In this document: in pieces, positions 20,863 to 34,081 of the stretch
Layout: every line of letters starts with the position of its first letter
Position numbering within the stretch: the first letter of the stretch is position 1
Assembly: GCF_001577835.2 (NCBI RefSeq)
Contig: NC_029518.1
Location: forward strand, 69,048,053 to 69,112,052
Reading direction: 5' to 3'
DNA: 64,000 bases
From: Coturnix japonica
Lineage: Eukaryota; Chordata; Aves; Galliformes; Phasianidae
The notes under the pieces: model-generated
The model's input: only the letters and a program-made list of their open reading frames with translations
Told to the model about the DNA's origin: nothing
Databases searched by the model: none
Position numbers and translations under genes: made by a program

Positions 20863-23799
20863 AAATACGATTACATCACTGTGTTATGCAAGTTTGACAC
20901 AGGTCCTTTTGGAGAATTTGTGAACTCAAAAGCTTTTGTTCATGCATTGCTGTGTGCAGGAGTTACTTTGTTGTGCTGCCAGTATTTTTGCTGAGCCCAG
21001 AGAGAAGTTCTCTGGTGGCTGTGGATCTGATGCAGGTAGATTTCAGCATCCATTTAGGTTACAAAAGTCCTTCCAACAAGATTCACCACAGAAATGATCA
21101 CTGTGATCTTTAGTGCTGCTGATGTGAGCAGTGTCTCCTAAAAGTCTTGAGGGAAAGGTACCCAGAAATACCACGTGAGTCCTATTCTTAGGTTTGTAGT
21201 GGGTACAGCTCTCACCCCTCCACAAGCTCATGTGAAACGCTGATGCTGTATGGCGCTTCTAAACATGCACAGTACTAAATTGTAACAAAACAATGAGCTT
21301 TTTACACTGCCCTGGTTTGCAGTCCATGGACAACTTTGTGCCTCTCAGTGTTGCCTCCCCCTTGGCACAGGGAATGTGTTTTGTATGCAGCCTTCCTGCC
21401 TGCACGGTGGGAGGAGGCTGGAAGTGGGCCAGGCCCTGTTGACTCTGTGGTGTCTGCTAGGGAGTAGTTGTGGCTCCAGAAAGAGACTTATCAGGTGAAG
21501 AATAAAGGTTAGTGGAGAGAGAAAGGAGAACGTGGGGCCTAGCAGATATCAGAGGCCACATAATACTGCAGTAATTTGTGTAGTTTTGGGGTGTTATTCT
21601 TGAGAAAGCTTGAAATTGTTTTATCATGAAGGTGCAGACATTTCATAGTTAAATGTTTTTTTTTGTTGGTTTTTTTTTTGTATATCAGGATTTAAGACCA
21701 AATTTTTCTCTTGTTTTACAAGTATTGATGACTTGTTTGTATGGTCACATGTACAGCTATGTTCTATTCATTCAAAGGTCAAGCCTGTAAAGTCTACACA
21801 TCTTTGTACACTATCGGTTTTCAGTAGCTTTTCATTTACGGTCACTTGTGTTAAATGCTGATTCTCTGCTGAAGTTGTTAAGTCTGTAAAATAAAATCAT
21901 TACTTTTATATTTGAAATTGTTACTGATGAGTTGCTGTTGAAGTTGTTTCACATCTTAATTATTCCTTTTCTTCTTTGGTAAAGCAATTGGAAGCCAATT
22001 TAAACTCCGCTCTTGGACCTGCACAGAGACCCATTACTGTGATTGCAGGGCCGGTTTCAGTCTGGGTCCCCAGGCAGTAATTTCTAACAGTGATGTCATT
22101 CCTGGGATGGAAAAGAGCTGACTAGTGAATCACAGGCATGAAGGCAGTGGTAATTAGCCGATGTATTTTGCTTCTTTCATGTCGGTGTGAAGGCTTCAAC
22201 TTGTACCAGGATCAGACTCAGCTGAGCTAGGCAAAGTGAATCTCCTTCCCAGGTAGGTGCCCGTCTTATCCCTGTACCAGGCATGGCTGAATGAGACCAG
22301 CCTGTTCTGTGCCACCGCAGTCAGTATCAAGGCATGTATTCTGAGCAGTGCAAGTCAGTAGTGGAATGTTAATGCAGAGCTGCTGTGGTTTGCAGCCCTC
22401 CTCTCAATCCTGGCTTCCTTTTCTGCAGAACTGTGTCACTTGGCAGCATCCATATCAGCGCTGCTCCGATGCCAGCCCTGCCCTTGAAATCATATTTGGA
22501 CTGCTCGTGAGCTACGTGCAGCTTGGAAGCCACCAGTGAACCTGGTGCTGCTGCAGCTGGAGATTGCTACAGTGCCTTTTTGATCCTAGGCCAGGCTTTC
22601 CTGTGCCTCTTCTGTCTTAATCCTGGTGCTCTCCAGCCTTTGAATGTTGAGTTTAGCTTTCAGGTTATTCGAGCCTTTTTCCTTAACCTATCAGCAGACA
22701 GAGCAGTGTTTGGATTTACCAGGATTTAACACACATTTGCATATATTGTCTTGCTAAATCAAGTCAGCTTTGCCGCTGGCCTTGCGTTCCTTATCAGCTG
22801 CCAAATGAACTGCTGTTCTGACAAGACGGACAAGGTCAGAGAAGAAAAACAGCAAAACGACGTGCCAAACACTAAGCAAAGCCAGGTACAGAATTGGCTG
22901 TTCTAGAATTTACTTCTCTGTTCCAATAACTGCTGCTGACTCCACTAGAAATTAGGTTAGTTTGTTCATTTCTTTTCATTCAAGACGACTCGGAGTTGAG
23001 TAAGGAAATCCTTTATTTATTTTTTTCCCAAGAAAAGTGTGCTCGGTTCTCCTTCATTTACATCTTTTTGTTCTTTCACTGTTTGTGACTCTTAACTGAC
23101 CCCAAATCCATGCTGTTCGGAGGAGTTTTACCAGATAAAGCCTCACTGCATCAAAAGCCCCCTCACATCCTGGCTCTTCTGAAGCAGAAATGAACCAGCA
23201 TTTCACCTTTGAGGCTTCTTTCCACTGTTACTTCATTGCACCATGTGTTCAGTAGGTAAATATGTATCAACATTTAGTCTATCTTGCTGCTGACTGTATA
23301 CTGAAGTACAAAGTACTTTTTCCAGCCCTAAAGTCTTTTGGCTGGAGTTTCTAGATTGACGGTTGTACTTACTCCCATTCCTGACTGAGTTACAAAGTAT
23401 GCGGAATGTGAAGCGCTTGGGAGCAGCATATTGGTTGAACTGAAGAAAATAAGTCTCAGTATTAAAGATGCATCTGTTTTGAAATGGTTTTGGATAGCAT
23501 GGCTGTGCTACCAGAAGACTGAAAACTCAATTTGAATGCTTCAAAATGATCAGCATCTTTACAGAAGGGTCCTAGATTAGCTGTTGTACCAAACCGTTAC
23601 TTGAAACTGTGAAAACTGGCTTCAGAATAGAGGCTTTTGCAATAGGCATCCTCAAACGTAAGGCAAGACTTCCTGTCAGACTGCACAGTACGTCATCTTA
23701 GTCAACACTGGCATGTTCATCGTGTTCCTGCCACAGTTTACTTTTCGTGCTAGGAAATTGCTTTGAGCAAGGGACATTCCTATACAAGTCATAGTCTGT

Positions 23800-23873
23800 G
23801 CAAAGCCAGGGGTTGAACATGTTGATCCTCGTGGGTCCCTTCCAACTTGGGATGTTCTGTGAGTCTATGAAAA
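23800..23873 (+). mobile_element. CR1 3' tail remnant
   Basis: Short plus-orientation piece with 'gggttgaacatgttgatcct', 'gggtcccttccaacttggga' and the terminal 'tctgtgagtctatga'. Only about 70 bp of the CR1 3' end remains. Confidence 0.75.
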
Positions 23874-24409
23874 AGAATCAAATTAGAATGATTTCTGTGA
23901 AGATTGTCCCTAATTCTGTCCCCACCCTCACCTCTTCCAGGAAATGTACTGTGGATTGTCCTTTCTGCTGTGTATGTAGAAGCACATGTGAGAGGGAGTT
24001 TCTTTCTATTTCTCCTTTAGAAAGCTGAGGCTGTTATTGCATCAGCTAGAGGAACTGAAACTCATTGTGTTTCACATTGCTGCTTCAGCTTGGTGGCTGA
24101 TGAAAACTGTCAATACGGTTGTTCTACGTTGTCTAACTCTCAAGTAGCAGAAGTGGGCCTAGCTCTGGGCTTCCACCTTGGAAGTTTGGATCCTCCTACC
24201 CCCTGCCACAACAATGGCGGAATGGTGCCCTTACCTGGTAGCAGGAAGAATGATAAAGAATCAACCTCTCACACCTTCCTGCAGTTGTTTCTCTCCTACT
24301 GTTTACACACACTAGAAGCAATGCAAAAACAGAAGCTAACAACAAAAGCAAACATAACCCTCTGACCCAAAGGCTGATAACCGATTCTCTTGCCCTGTCT
24401 GTGAGGATG

Positions 24410-24502
24410 TCACTAGGTTGGCAACTTCATAAAGGATTATGGTTGGACTGGATAATCTTTTAGGTCTTTTCCAACCTTGGTGATTCTATGATTCTATGAT
24501 CA
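24410..24502 (+). mobile_element. CR1 3' tail remnant
   Basis: Plus-orientation 3' end with 'ggttggactggataatcttt', 'ggtcttttccaaccttggtg' and two perfect ATTCTATG octamers. It is 5' truncated to under 100 bp. Confidence 0.85.
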
Positions 24503-27130
24503 CAGTTTTGGCTACCAAGGATAATGCATGAGAGCCGGCTCTCTGCAGCTGTGTTAAATCCTGGTGAGAAGAGAACACGATTGTAAGGAAAAGAAAATCC
24601 AACATTTTTAGTTTAGTATTGATAAGTTGGGTATGTGACAGTCTGTGCAACACTTCCATAACTGCTCTCTGTTTTTTGCTAGCAGGGTTCTGCTGTCATG
24701 CACACTGCCTCAGAATACATCAATGCTCATTAACTGGGAAAGCAGAGAAGCAGTGTTGAGACAATCCCGGAATTCTGTCCAACAATGTATTTCCCTTTCA
24801 GTGTGACCAGCCGTGCCTTTTCCTGATTTTCTTGATGGACAATGCTGGAAAAGTTCCCATCATTAAACCTGCTTATAATGCAAACAGCTGTGCCCAGTGA
24901 GTTAGGAAATACATTGTTAAGGAAAGCTTCCTTGTCTGGAAATACATATAAGCCCAGGAAAGAAACATCCACAGTGCTGTCAGACGATCATTTGTAACTT
25001 TGCAGTGATCTAATAATAACGTCTGCTTTGTCACAGGGGTTGTTGGACTGTGCTCCATAGCAGAAAATAAAAAAAGATCCTAAGTTGAAGCCTTACATAT
25101 TTAATAAATGACTTTTCATTCTGTAGCCTCATCCCATTAGTGAAGCTTCTGGCCAGATTTGCTGCAATGAGATTTTTCTTGTCTGAATTTGAACCGCTGC
25201 CATCAAGGAAATGCTAACCTGAAAAAAAGAGCTCCTTTAAAGTCGAAGTATCATTTGACTTTGTTCCTCTTTCTGTTTTCGCTGCCTGTGCAATTTGTTT
25301 ACTTGCTGGATGTTTCTTTTCAGGCTGGGACTTTCCAGTGACGTTTCCTCAGCTGGAAGGAGAGCAGAGTTCTTCGCTGCTGAACAAAATTGGGATTTTC
25401 CATTTTCCCAGCCTCTTCCCCTGTGCAATTTAGAGTTGATGATAGGGATCTAACTTTGGTTTTATTTCCTTATTCAGAGAAAGGGATTTGCAACTACAAG
25501 CCTTTGATCTCTCCTGCTCCATTGCCATCAGCTTTCTTTTCAGAAAGTTATTTCAAATGTATTACAGTTTCTACCTTCCTTACCATTTTCCACAGCACAC
25601 CAGTTGGACACCATTTTCCCAGAAAAAGGCTGCTCTTCCCTTAGTGCAGCGATCCATGGTCAGCTGTCAGATGCAATTCATAACCAAAGGGTTAATCCTC
25701 CATCAGCGTTAGAACGTCTGTTTTACAACAAACTGAATGTTGAGCTCTGCTGAGCTGAATAGCTGTAAAAAGTCACACTTAGAGTGCAAAAATCCAAGTT
25801 TTAGTAATGCTCCACTGGGCAGTTCTGTGCACGTACAATCTGATTAATTAAAATACATTACAGAAACTTCTGTCCAACTCAGTGCCTGGATCTGTTTCTT
25901 ACCTTCTAAATGAACCTTAAGTAAGTGAGGTAACTGATTCGGACCTGATGTAAAATAGGAGCCACAGAACATATTTCCTGTATGCGTTAATATAACCAGA
26001 ATAATTGTGTAACGTGTTGATGACTACTGGGATTTACACAGAGCTGTAGAAACTTCAGGGTGCAGTGTTCATTCATCATCATTTCTGGTTGTGAAATCAA
26101 ATGTACTTAGTGACTGGCCTTGACTATTTATGAACTATGTGTTGAGATAGAGAACAGTGTTCTGTCTCAGAACTAGGCCTTGTTAGCAGACAAAACAACG
26201 GCTGGGACAAAAGTACATGTTTCACTACGAATGTGTGAGCCAGTTTGTCACTGATATCTTTCTGATAGTGATTTGATTAACACTTGGGAACAAAAGTTTC
26301 CTGGGTCCAACACAGACGATCAGCTTCTTGTTACAGAGTGTGCCCTCGGTGGCACGCCTTGTCACCATTGCCTCCTAGATAGCCTATCTTTAACACTATG
26401 TATACAGCTGTAAAATGGCAGCTGGCTAATGCAAACATGAGTAAGTCTTACCAAAGGGTTTGTCTGTTTGAGTTTTTCACTTAGGAGGATATTTCCTTCT
26501 GTTCCCATTTCATTTCTGCCTGGTTCTCCTGTGGAATGCCATGGCTGGGCCCCTGGCAACACTCCTGTTTTAAACTACCTCTTACAAAGCGAATCAACTA
26601 ACAGGCTTAGTGCATACATTATGTTCGCACAGCTGGCACAGCAGGGGCCTGCAGTCTATAGGAGATCAACACCTGACACGGGTGAATTGTCAGCACAGGA
26701 GAGCAGGCTGTGTTGAGTCAGTGCTCATGTGGTGTGCCCCTGGGGCAGAAAAACACCTGAGATCACACGGGGATCTGCAGGGCAGCTTCAGGTTGCTTCA
26801 CTAGGGGAAACAAGAAAGGAGAAATAGGTCAGTCAGGTGTGGCAGTGCCTGGCTGCTCCTCTGTCTGCCAGCTCGGACCTGTGGGACTGGCACTGCTTCC
26901 TCAGAGTCAGGAATTACTGTAGCACTGGAGTGATTAATACCCTCAGGACTGGATACACATGCATTTATCACGTGTTTGGATGCCAGAGTTCACATAGAAG
27001 AGGATACTACTTAATGCTAAAAAGGTGATGAGTGCAAGTGAACCATTCTTTGTAGCCCACAGCCCTCCAAAAAGAGAAAGCAAGGCCAAATTTTTGTTCT
27101 TGTTGCTTTATCATCCATAGGTAACAAAAA

Positions 27131-27853
27131 TCACAGAATCACAGAATCACAGAATGACCCGGGTTGGAAGGGACCTCAAGGATCATGTAGTTCCAACCCC
27201 CCTGCCTGGCAGGGCCACCAAACATACACATTTACTAGATCAGGTTGCCCAGGGCCCCGTCCAACCTGGTCTTGAACACCTCCAAGGACGGGGCATCCAC
27301 AACCTCCCTGGGCAGCCTGTTCCAGGGCCTAACCACTCTCCTAGTGAAGAACTTCCCCCTAACATCCAACCTAAATCTTCCCTCTTTTAACTTAAAACCA
27401 TTTCCCCTAGTCCTGCTATTATCAGCCCTTTCGAAGAGTTTACTCTCCTCCTGGGAGTAAGTTCCCTTCAGGTATTGAAAGGCTGCAATGAGGTCACCCC
27501 GCAACCTTCTCTTCTCCAGGCTGAACAAACCCAACTCCCTCAGCCTGTCCTCATAGGGGAGGTGCTCCAGCCCCCTGATCATCTTTGTGGCCCTCCTCTG
27601 GACCCTTTCCAAAATCTCCATGTCTTTTTTGTACCAAGGGCTCCACACCTGGACACAGTACTCCAGATGGGGCCTCACAAGAGCAGAGTAGAGAGGGACA
27701 ATCACCTCCCTATCCCTGCTGACCACCCCTCTCCTGATGGAGCCCAGAATCCCATTTGCTTTCCGGGCTGCCAGAGCGCACTGCTGGCTCATGTTAAGTT
27801 TCTCATCTATCAGGACCCCCAGGTCCTTCTCTGCCAAGCTGCTCTCAAGGACC
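27131..27853 (-). mobile_element. CR1 LINE, young-looking truncated copy
   Basis: Minus-orientation CR1, beginning with three 'tcacagaa' units at 27131. It encodes on the minus strand an intact 200-residue C-terminal piece of ORF2 (27235-27837: LSMSQQC-type start, [79 protein letters not shown]). It is 5' truncated near 27853. It is closely similar to 4607-5365, and its sequence reappears in error-rich form at 34.5-35.1 kb. Confidence 0.93.
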
Positions 27854-30800
27854 TTGATGTTGTAATAATGTCAGTTTTTTACTTCAGTTAGTTCAGCTTC
27901 ATGCATTAAAAGGACCTCCAGATTCCTTAGGATGCTTGGTAGATCACAAAGCTGAGATTAAGGGAGCCCATGTTCTGTATCCAGCCCCTAGATGTAACAA
28001 AAAGAGGAGCTTGACCCAATGGCACCCAGCAGTGAGGGAGGGAGGTCTGCTCACTTTAAGCTCCATCAGCTCCTGGCTTTGTTCACCCTGTGAGCACAGA
28101 CCATGCTCAGCATGAGGGGGTCAGAAGGGTGTATGAGCCTGATGTTCACTACAGAGATCAGCAAAGTGCTCAGGATGGGTGTGCAGCAATTCATGTCCTG
28201 CTGATCCATGGCCTGCAGAGCTACACTGCTCAGCCTGGAGCCAGGTTACTCCTGAGATGAGACCTCTAACTAGAAGCATTTAGAACTAATGCTTCAGGTC
28301 TGAATCATGTGCAGTTAGATACATAAAAACTCTGGAACTTCAGCTGCCAAGCTGGTAAAGATTACTTTGCAACAGCTGCCCTTCTTGACAGTGGTACAAA
28401 CTGCAGTGTAGAGAAGCATGGACAATAATGAGGGGGGTTGTGCTTTGGGATGAAATGCCTTGTGTTTTCATTCTGACCATTCCCTTTGTGGTAAGCAAAA
28501 CGCACATCTAAGATACAAACTATTGAAACAGACTTCCTGGTTTAAATCATCATATCCTTACATACAACCAGGATGATGTCCATACTGTTTATACTCTTTT
28601 GAGACCCTCTGTCTCTGTGTCATGGTCCAATAACCTATTAATTATGTGTTTTAGTTCTGCTCATGACTCTCCACTGTTGTGCACAAATGTTTCCTGACAC
28701 ATTTTTCTAATTCTCCATGTACCGGATACAGATAGGCAGGGCTTGATTCACAGTCCACTGAAGCTCCTAGAAGTCTTCAGAAAGCTCAGAATGTGCTCCA
28801 TGGTCTGAAAACAAACACCATCCAATTATAGCGAAAAATGAAACACTGAGCTCACTTTAGCACATCTAACTGCGTGTGGAAGAATATGTGGAGACTTCTC
28901 TCCCCAAAGGGATTTTTGTTAAGCAGTTTCTGAGCAGCAGAAACGGAGAAGGGAATTCACAGAATGACTTCTCACAGAAGAGTCTTCACAGGAAAAGCCT
29001 ACACTGTCTCGGTGCATAAAGACTACTTAACCAAACTGCAGTACTTCCTAGTACTGGAACACACTGTGAGCCTCAGAGTCAGGAAACTCATCTCAGACAA
29101 ATGCAGTCATCCTTACACCTCCTTCTCTTTCTCTTAATCTCTTTGAGTAACTCCCTTGTAGTCCATTTGTTGAAAGACAGCTTCATACCCATACCAGGTG
29201 AAGGTTTGAGTATGAAGATGGCAGGTTTATTTGTGTTCCTCTTCACATAACTACAGGAGGCAAAATCAGTAGTGGAAAGAAATGGCATGGATTGCATGTG
29301 ACTTTGTGACCAGCAGTGGGTATCACACTGCCTAAGGAAAAGCCCATTCCATAATGTCTGCCCCAGGTTGTTACTGTGTGATGTAGCCTAAAGTGGTGAG
29401 AATGTGAGAAAGAGTATTTCTAGGGAACTCCAGACATGTGCCTAATGGAAAGGAATTTCTGATTCTTTCTCTAAGGAATGACTGCTGTATTCTTTTCCTT
29501 TCCCTTTAACCAGTTCCTTGGGGGCATTTTCAGGACTGAAATGCCTCAAGACAGAGACTATGGTTTTCATTTATACTTGTACAGTACATTGTATACCTTG
29601 AATCCTACAGGCATAGAATCATATATAAAGAAAAATAAGTCTGTATGTACTTTCTTATCTGTTGTATTACATAGTTCATACATGTGTTATTCTTCACAGG
29701 CTTTATATTCACATATATTCATAGTATATATCCACAGACTCCAACTTAAGGTGCAGAACATCAGAGAGTGTCTGTGGATAATAACCTTTACTTCGTATGA
29801 CTGATCACATGAGAAAACACTTTTCTACCTGTATAGCAACCCAGAACTCACTCATCACATACACAGATTTACAGGCTTAAATGCCAAGCCCGTCTGGCTA
29901 TTTCAGGCTGTAGAGAAGTGATAACCCCCATCAGCTACAGACTCTGCTTTGCCTCCCACACTGTCCAAGGCCTCAGTCACACAGTTTCAACCACAGCCTC
30001 CACTCAGGGTAGGATTTTGCTAAGGTAATCCATCCTCAGGACAGAAACTAGGAAGTGAAGCAGCAGAATGCTGTTTTACCATGTGGGATCGTCACTCACC
30101 AGATCAGCTCCAAAGATTATGAGTCACGCTTTCCACTTACTTTAATTAGAGTTTGTTTCTCTGTATTATGTCACACATCTCCCTACCGCTACTCATCTTC
30201 CATCGTGAAATTCCAGCTGATTGACTAAAACTCCATGGCTATCCATACTGAAAGCGCACTATTATTGTGTGATTTCACCTTGTGCAGCAGATCTAATGCA
30301 AGGCCACCAGTGTTGAGGTCAAATTTCAAGAACACTGGGGAGATCAGCATCAGCCCACTGGGAATCACTGTTGTTTTGCTCATGATCCTGCTGTCCAGCT
30401 GCTTACCTCCATTACATCAAGCATGCTATCAGTTCAGTTGCAGAGGAATTCAGTTGTGGAGGAACAGGAGGAGGGCATCTTGTTTTTTGGACCTGCAAGT
30501 CAGTATGTGAAGTCACATCCAATGTCCTTCAATAACAGCAGCCTCTGGACAGCCAGATACTTTCCTCCTCCTGTAGGTGAGAGGAGGGTTTGCAGACACA
30601 CAGCTTTCTGATTCCTTTCTAGCACGATGTCCAGTTCAGGGACCTGGATTTAAAGTAGCTCCATCTGAAGCTCTCTGCATCCTCCCTGCCTATGCAGAAC
30701 TATATTCTACAAACACTAATACCTTAAAGGCTTGTGCCTTTAATTTCCCATAATGAAGCCCTGAAGGGAAATTTAAGATTCACATGAAGACTTGAAAGCA

Positions 30801-31330
30801 AGTTGCATCTATTAGTCTGCGAGTTTTATTACTCTGGGTGTACTCTGTGCTCTACTAGAAGTCTGGCTTGTCTTCTGTTGGAATTTCTGTTAGGAACTGT
30901 ATCACAATCTTGCATTATGGAACAGCTCCAGGAGCTGATTAGACTGGCTTCATGCTGTTTCCTGTTTAGTTTGGATAGGAGAATTAACTATACTTCAGCT
31001 TACATCATGTTATGTCTGTGAGACTGTGGTGCCCCCTAATGTTATGAAGATTACAGACTGGTGATTTTGTTGCTGAACTCTCAATGCTCTCTGCAGGAAG
31101 AACACTGCAAATGACATCTCCAATATATCAAAGAACTTGGTTTGAACAACCCTTTTTGTTATTTGATACACTCAAGGGTTACAATAATTCCTTTTAAAGT
31201 CTTATTTTCATTTCCAAACACGGAAGAATAATTGATTTGCCTTAGAACTCAGTTTCTTCATTATTTCCTGACACCAAACAGGTGGACGTGCTTTACAACC
31301 TGTTAAGCCATTAGCATTTTCTTTTGGCTT
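27854..31330. other. Intergenic unique sequence, source of the intron-2 copy
   Basis: No gene is recognised; the frames present are short. The whole stretch, together with the flanking CR1 pieces and the CpG island up to about 32.06 kb, recurs in garbled form at about 35.12-38.89 kb in RNGTT intron 2. Confidence 0.6.
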
Positions 31331-31500
31331 CACAGAATCACAGAATGACCCGGGTTGGAAGGGACCTCAAGGATCATGTAGTTCCAACCCCCCTGCCTGG
31401 CAGGGCCACCAAACACACACCTTTACTAGATCAGGTTGCCCAGGGCCCCGTCCAACCTGGTCTTGAACTCCTCCAAGGACGGGGCATCCACAACCTCCCT
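31331..31500 (-). mobile_element. CR1 LINE 3' fragment
   Basis: Minus-orientation tail with 'cacagaatcacagaatgacc', then 'ttggaagggacctcaaggat' to 'ggggcatccacaacctccct'. Only 170 bp of CR1 remain. It is the same subfamily as 27.1 kb and 39.7 kb. Confidence 0.9.
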
Positions 31501-32055
31501 TATGGAAGAGCTGGTGCATGCTCAGCGTGTTTAAATGCCTGCATGATTAGGTTCTCTAATTAGCATTAAGTGCAAGCGCACACTTGTAACAGCAGTATTA
31601 AGAATGTGGGAACTGTGTGCCCTCTGCTGGTATAACAGGAGAAGTGCCTCGTTCGCAAAGAAACAACTTAAGAATTGTCATCCTACGCCTGTAACTTGTT
31701 TCGTAAAGTCTAACGTGGTAAAGCTCAGCGTGACCTACACCAGCAGAACTCGTAGTAGCTGTGGAAATAAACGTGAGGCATTACTTTCGGGGCAGCCCCC
31801 CGTAGGCGATAAGCCGGTATCCCCGCTTTCACTTTCAGTTCGGCCTCCAGCGCCCCCTGCCGGCCGCTTCCCGACCTGCGCTGCTGGGAGCAGCTGGGGA
31901 AGGAACAGAAACGAGGCGGCCGTGGAAGCGCAGGGCGATGTGGGTCGGGAGGGCACTGCGCACCCCTGGGTGTCAGCACAACCGCGGGCTGGTTGTCACC
32001 CGCTGGCTCCGGGCTCATTCATTCCTGCCCCGCTCTCCGCCCCGGCTCACCCGGC

Positions 32056-32142
32056 ATGGCGGCGCCGGCAGCGCGCACCCGGAAGCGGAAGCGGTGGCGG
32101 AGCAGTGCGGGCCGGGGCCGAGGCGGAGCTGGGTCTGAATGA
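32056..32142 (+). other. Candidate upstream ORF in RNGTT leader
   Basis: A 28-codon frame (MAAPAARTRKRKRW..., ending TGA at 32140-32142) with a strong start context (ggcATGg). Its stop overlaps the ATG of a second 12-codon frame (32139-32177) in the form ATGA. Both end before the RNGTT start at 32247. If the mRNA includes them, they could lower RNGTT translation. Whether the leader extends this far cannot be seen. Confidence 0.35.
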
Positions 32143-32246
32143 AGGCGCCGCGGGCCCGGGGCCGCGGGCGGCTCTGAGCGCCGAGCGGCCGCTCCCTCTC
32201 GCCCCTTCCTTCCCCCGCCCCCTGTGCCCTCGGCCCGGGCCCGGCC

Positions 32247-32310
32247 ATGTCCTACAACAAGATCCCGCCGCGCTGGCTCCACTGCCCCAGGAGGGGACAG
32301 CCCGTGGCAG
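32247..32310 (+). CDS. RNGTT: RNGTT exon 1
   Basis: Encodes residues 1-21 plus one base: [20 protein letters not shown] then A. Human RNGTT begins [22 protein letters not shown]. The start ATG has the context ggccATGt and is the first in frame with the conserved N-terminus. Donor GTGAGC follows the base of a split glycine codon. This segment begins the triphosphatase domain. Confidence 0.95.
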
Positions 32311-33971
32311 GTGAGCGCCCGGCCCGGCGTGGCTGCGTGGCGGCGGCGATCCCCGCCGTGCCCGCTCCCTTGTGTCCCCCCCGTTCCACCCGACCCCCGT
32401 TCTCCAGCCCCGCCGGGCGCTTTGTCCCGGCACCGCGTGGAGTTTGGGCCTCCCGGAGCCCCCAGCTCGGAGCTGGTTCGGAGCTGGAATCTCTGCCTCG
32501 CGTCTCGGCTGCAGGGAACAGGGCGAGTTGTCAGCCTTTGACCACCACCAAAATAGCCCCATGAATCTTTACTCTTTGTTTTCCCTCTCAGCACGTTCTC
32601 CGTCTCTAGAATTAGTTAGTTTGGTTTGTGTGGGGTTTTTATGAGTTTTTCTTATTCTTTGTTTGTTTTTAAAGCCAGGACTGCTCAAAAAAAGAAAAAA
32701 ATAAAAAAAAATGGCCAGAGTAAGCACGATTGTAGTTCATCAGCGTGTCATCTGCTGAGCTCTGAATGCACGGGCTGTGCTTGTTCAGGAACTGCAAGGT
32801 GGCTGTTCTGCTCTGTGCGCTCAGACACCACAAGTTAATGCATAAAGATAAAGGGAACTGCTCGCTTTGTTTCTTTGGCTGCTGGATCATAATGCGTTCT
32901 TATGTCACTTCGCTTAATTTTTAGGCATTTAGTGTGTGTGCAGCTACCAGAAATCACAGAATTGTAGGACCTCTAGAGATCATCGAGTCCAACCCCCTAT
33001 CATAGTGAACCAGCAGTCTGTCATGTTTTATGAGCTCTGGTTACTGGTGTTCTACATCATAACATCACATAGGGCACTGGGACTTAAACACAGTCTTGCC
33101 ATGTGTTTTATTTCTTATTCTGCATTCAAGCCATCTACCTATTTTAGCAAGATGTGATTTTTAGACTTTCCTGGAGTTGCTGCTGTCTCACAGGTGCTTT
33201 ATATTCCACTTTGGATCAGTTTTTCGAACACATTCGCATGCTTCTATGCATGGCTTCATTCCCTTCTAATAGCATGTCAGTACTATTGTCACTCAGCAAG
33301 GTTTGTCTGGCTTCTGTGGGCTAACAGCCACCACGTGTTTGATTGCATCCCTCTTATGCTTGTGGCATCTTTAAGTTCTAGGTGACCTGAAATACAAGAA
33401 TCAGGGAGGTCTGGAGCTCTTCTGTTTGTGTGACTGAGCTCATTCATTCAGAAGTTGGGCACCTAAATGGTTCCAAGGCTCGGGGTTTCGGTATGTTCCC
33501 AAGTAGTACTAAATGGAGCCCGTTGAAATACTCAACACTTCCACGGAGTGAATGGGTGTGTTGGGATGGCAGTGTCTGAGCAGTGAAGTGAATTAGAACA
33601 GTTCTAAGCATGCTCGATGCTTTGTTGGATTCACTGCAAAGAGAGATTTCTGCATTAAGATCATCCACAGTCAGGATTTGGAGAATCAATCTGGGCAGTA
33701 TAAGCTATGAGTTAGTGTGGAAGGAGGGGTTAACAGTGTGAGAGTGCTGCTTCTTGATGGTCTGGTTGGTTTCCCTCTTATTTGGGTGACATTCTGTGAA
33801 CTCAGAGCTCAGAAAAGCTTCCAGTTAGTTGTTGTTGATACTTTACCCGCAGTTACTTTTCACTGTAGAAGAACCTATAGAACTGCTTGGTGTATTGCTT
33901 TGAAAACACTGAGTTGCAAGTGTGCATATACATCAGTATGTATATAATGCTGCCAAATCTGTGTTTCCTAG
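32311..33971 (+). other. RNGTT: RNGTT intron 1
   Basis: GT-AG intron of 1661 bp. The first 200 bp are still CpG-rich. A CR1 3' tail remnant in minus orientation lies at 32950-33001 ('gagatcatcgagtccaaccc'). An A-rich tract of about 25 bp is at 32688-32712. Nothing else is recognised. Confidence 0.8.
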
Positions 33972-34081
33972 GGAAGTTTTTACCTTTGAAGACAATGTTA
34001 GGACCAAGATACGATGATCAGGTTGCTGAAGAAAATCGTTTTCACCCAAGTATGTTGTCCAACTACTTAAAGAGCCTCAAG
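33972..34081 (+). CDS. RNGTT: RNGTT exon 2
   Basis: Follows acceptor 'tttcctag' and ends before donor GTAAAG. It encodes (G)[14 protein letters not shown], then [21 protein letters not shown], nearly identical to the human triphosphatase N-terminal region. It starts inside a split glycine codon and ends on a codon boundary (cumulative 58 codons). The downstream intron carries the noisy duplicate. Confidence 0.96.

Larger units (their letters stand above)
20188..27130. other. Intergenic between BORCS6 and RNGTT, no gene seen
   Basis: About 7 kb of mostly unique sequence. It holds three CR1 remnants (listed separately) and T-rich tracts near 21656-21680. No frame over about 92 codons and no recognised protein, tRNA or other RNA gene. 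Confidence 0.5.
31800..32560 (+). promoter_or_regulatory. RNGTT: RNGTT CpG-island promoter and leader
   Basis: GC content and CpG density rise sharply from about 31800 and fall after about 32500, bracketing the RNGTT start codon at 32247. There is no TATA box near the ATG. GC boxes (ccgccccc-like) lie just upstream at about 32212-32222. The transcription start is not defined by the sequence. Two short upstream ORFs lie in the leader if transcription starts before 32056. Confidence 0.75.

Noticed and set aside
27154-27390. Plus-strand frame (MTRVGRDLKDHVVPTP) repeated at 31324 and similar loci
   Set aside because: Antisense frame of the CR1 3' UTR, present wherever this CR1 tail occurs.
31604-32314. 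236-codon plus-strand frame across the RNGTT CpG island
   Set aside because: It is open because the island is GC-rich and poor in stop codons. It is out of frame with RNGTT, whose exon 1 it overlaps, and its product is low-complexity Pro/Ala/Arg.
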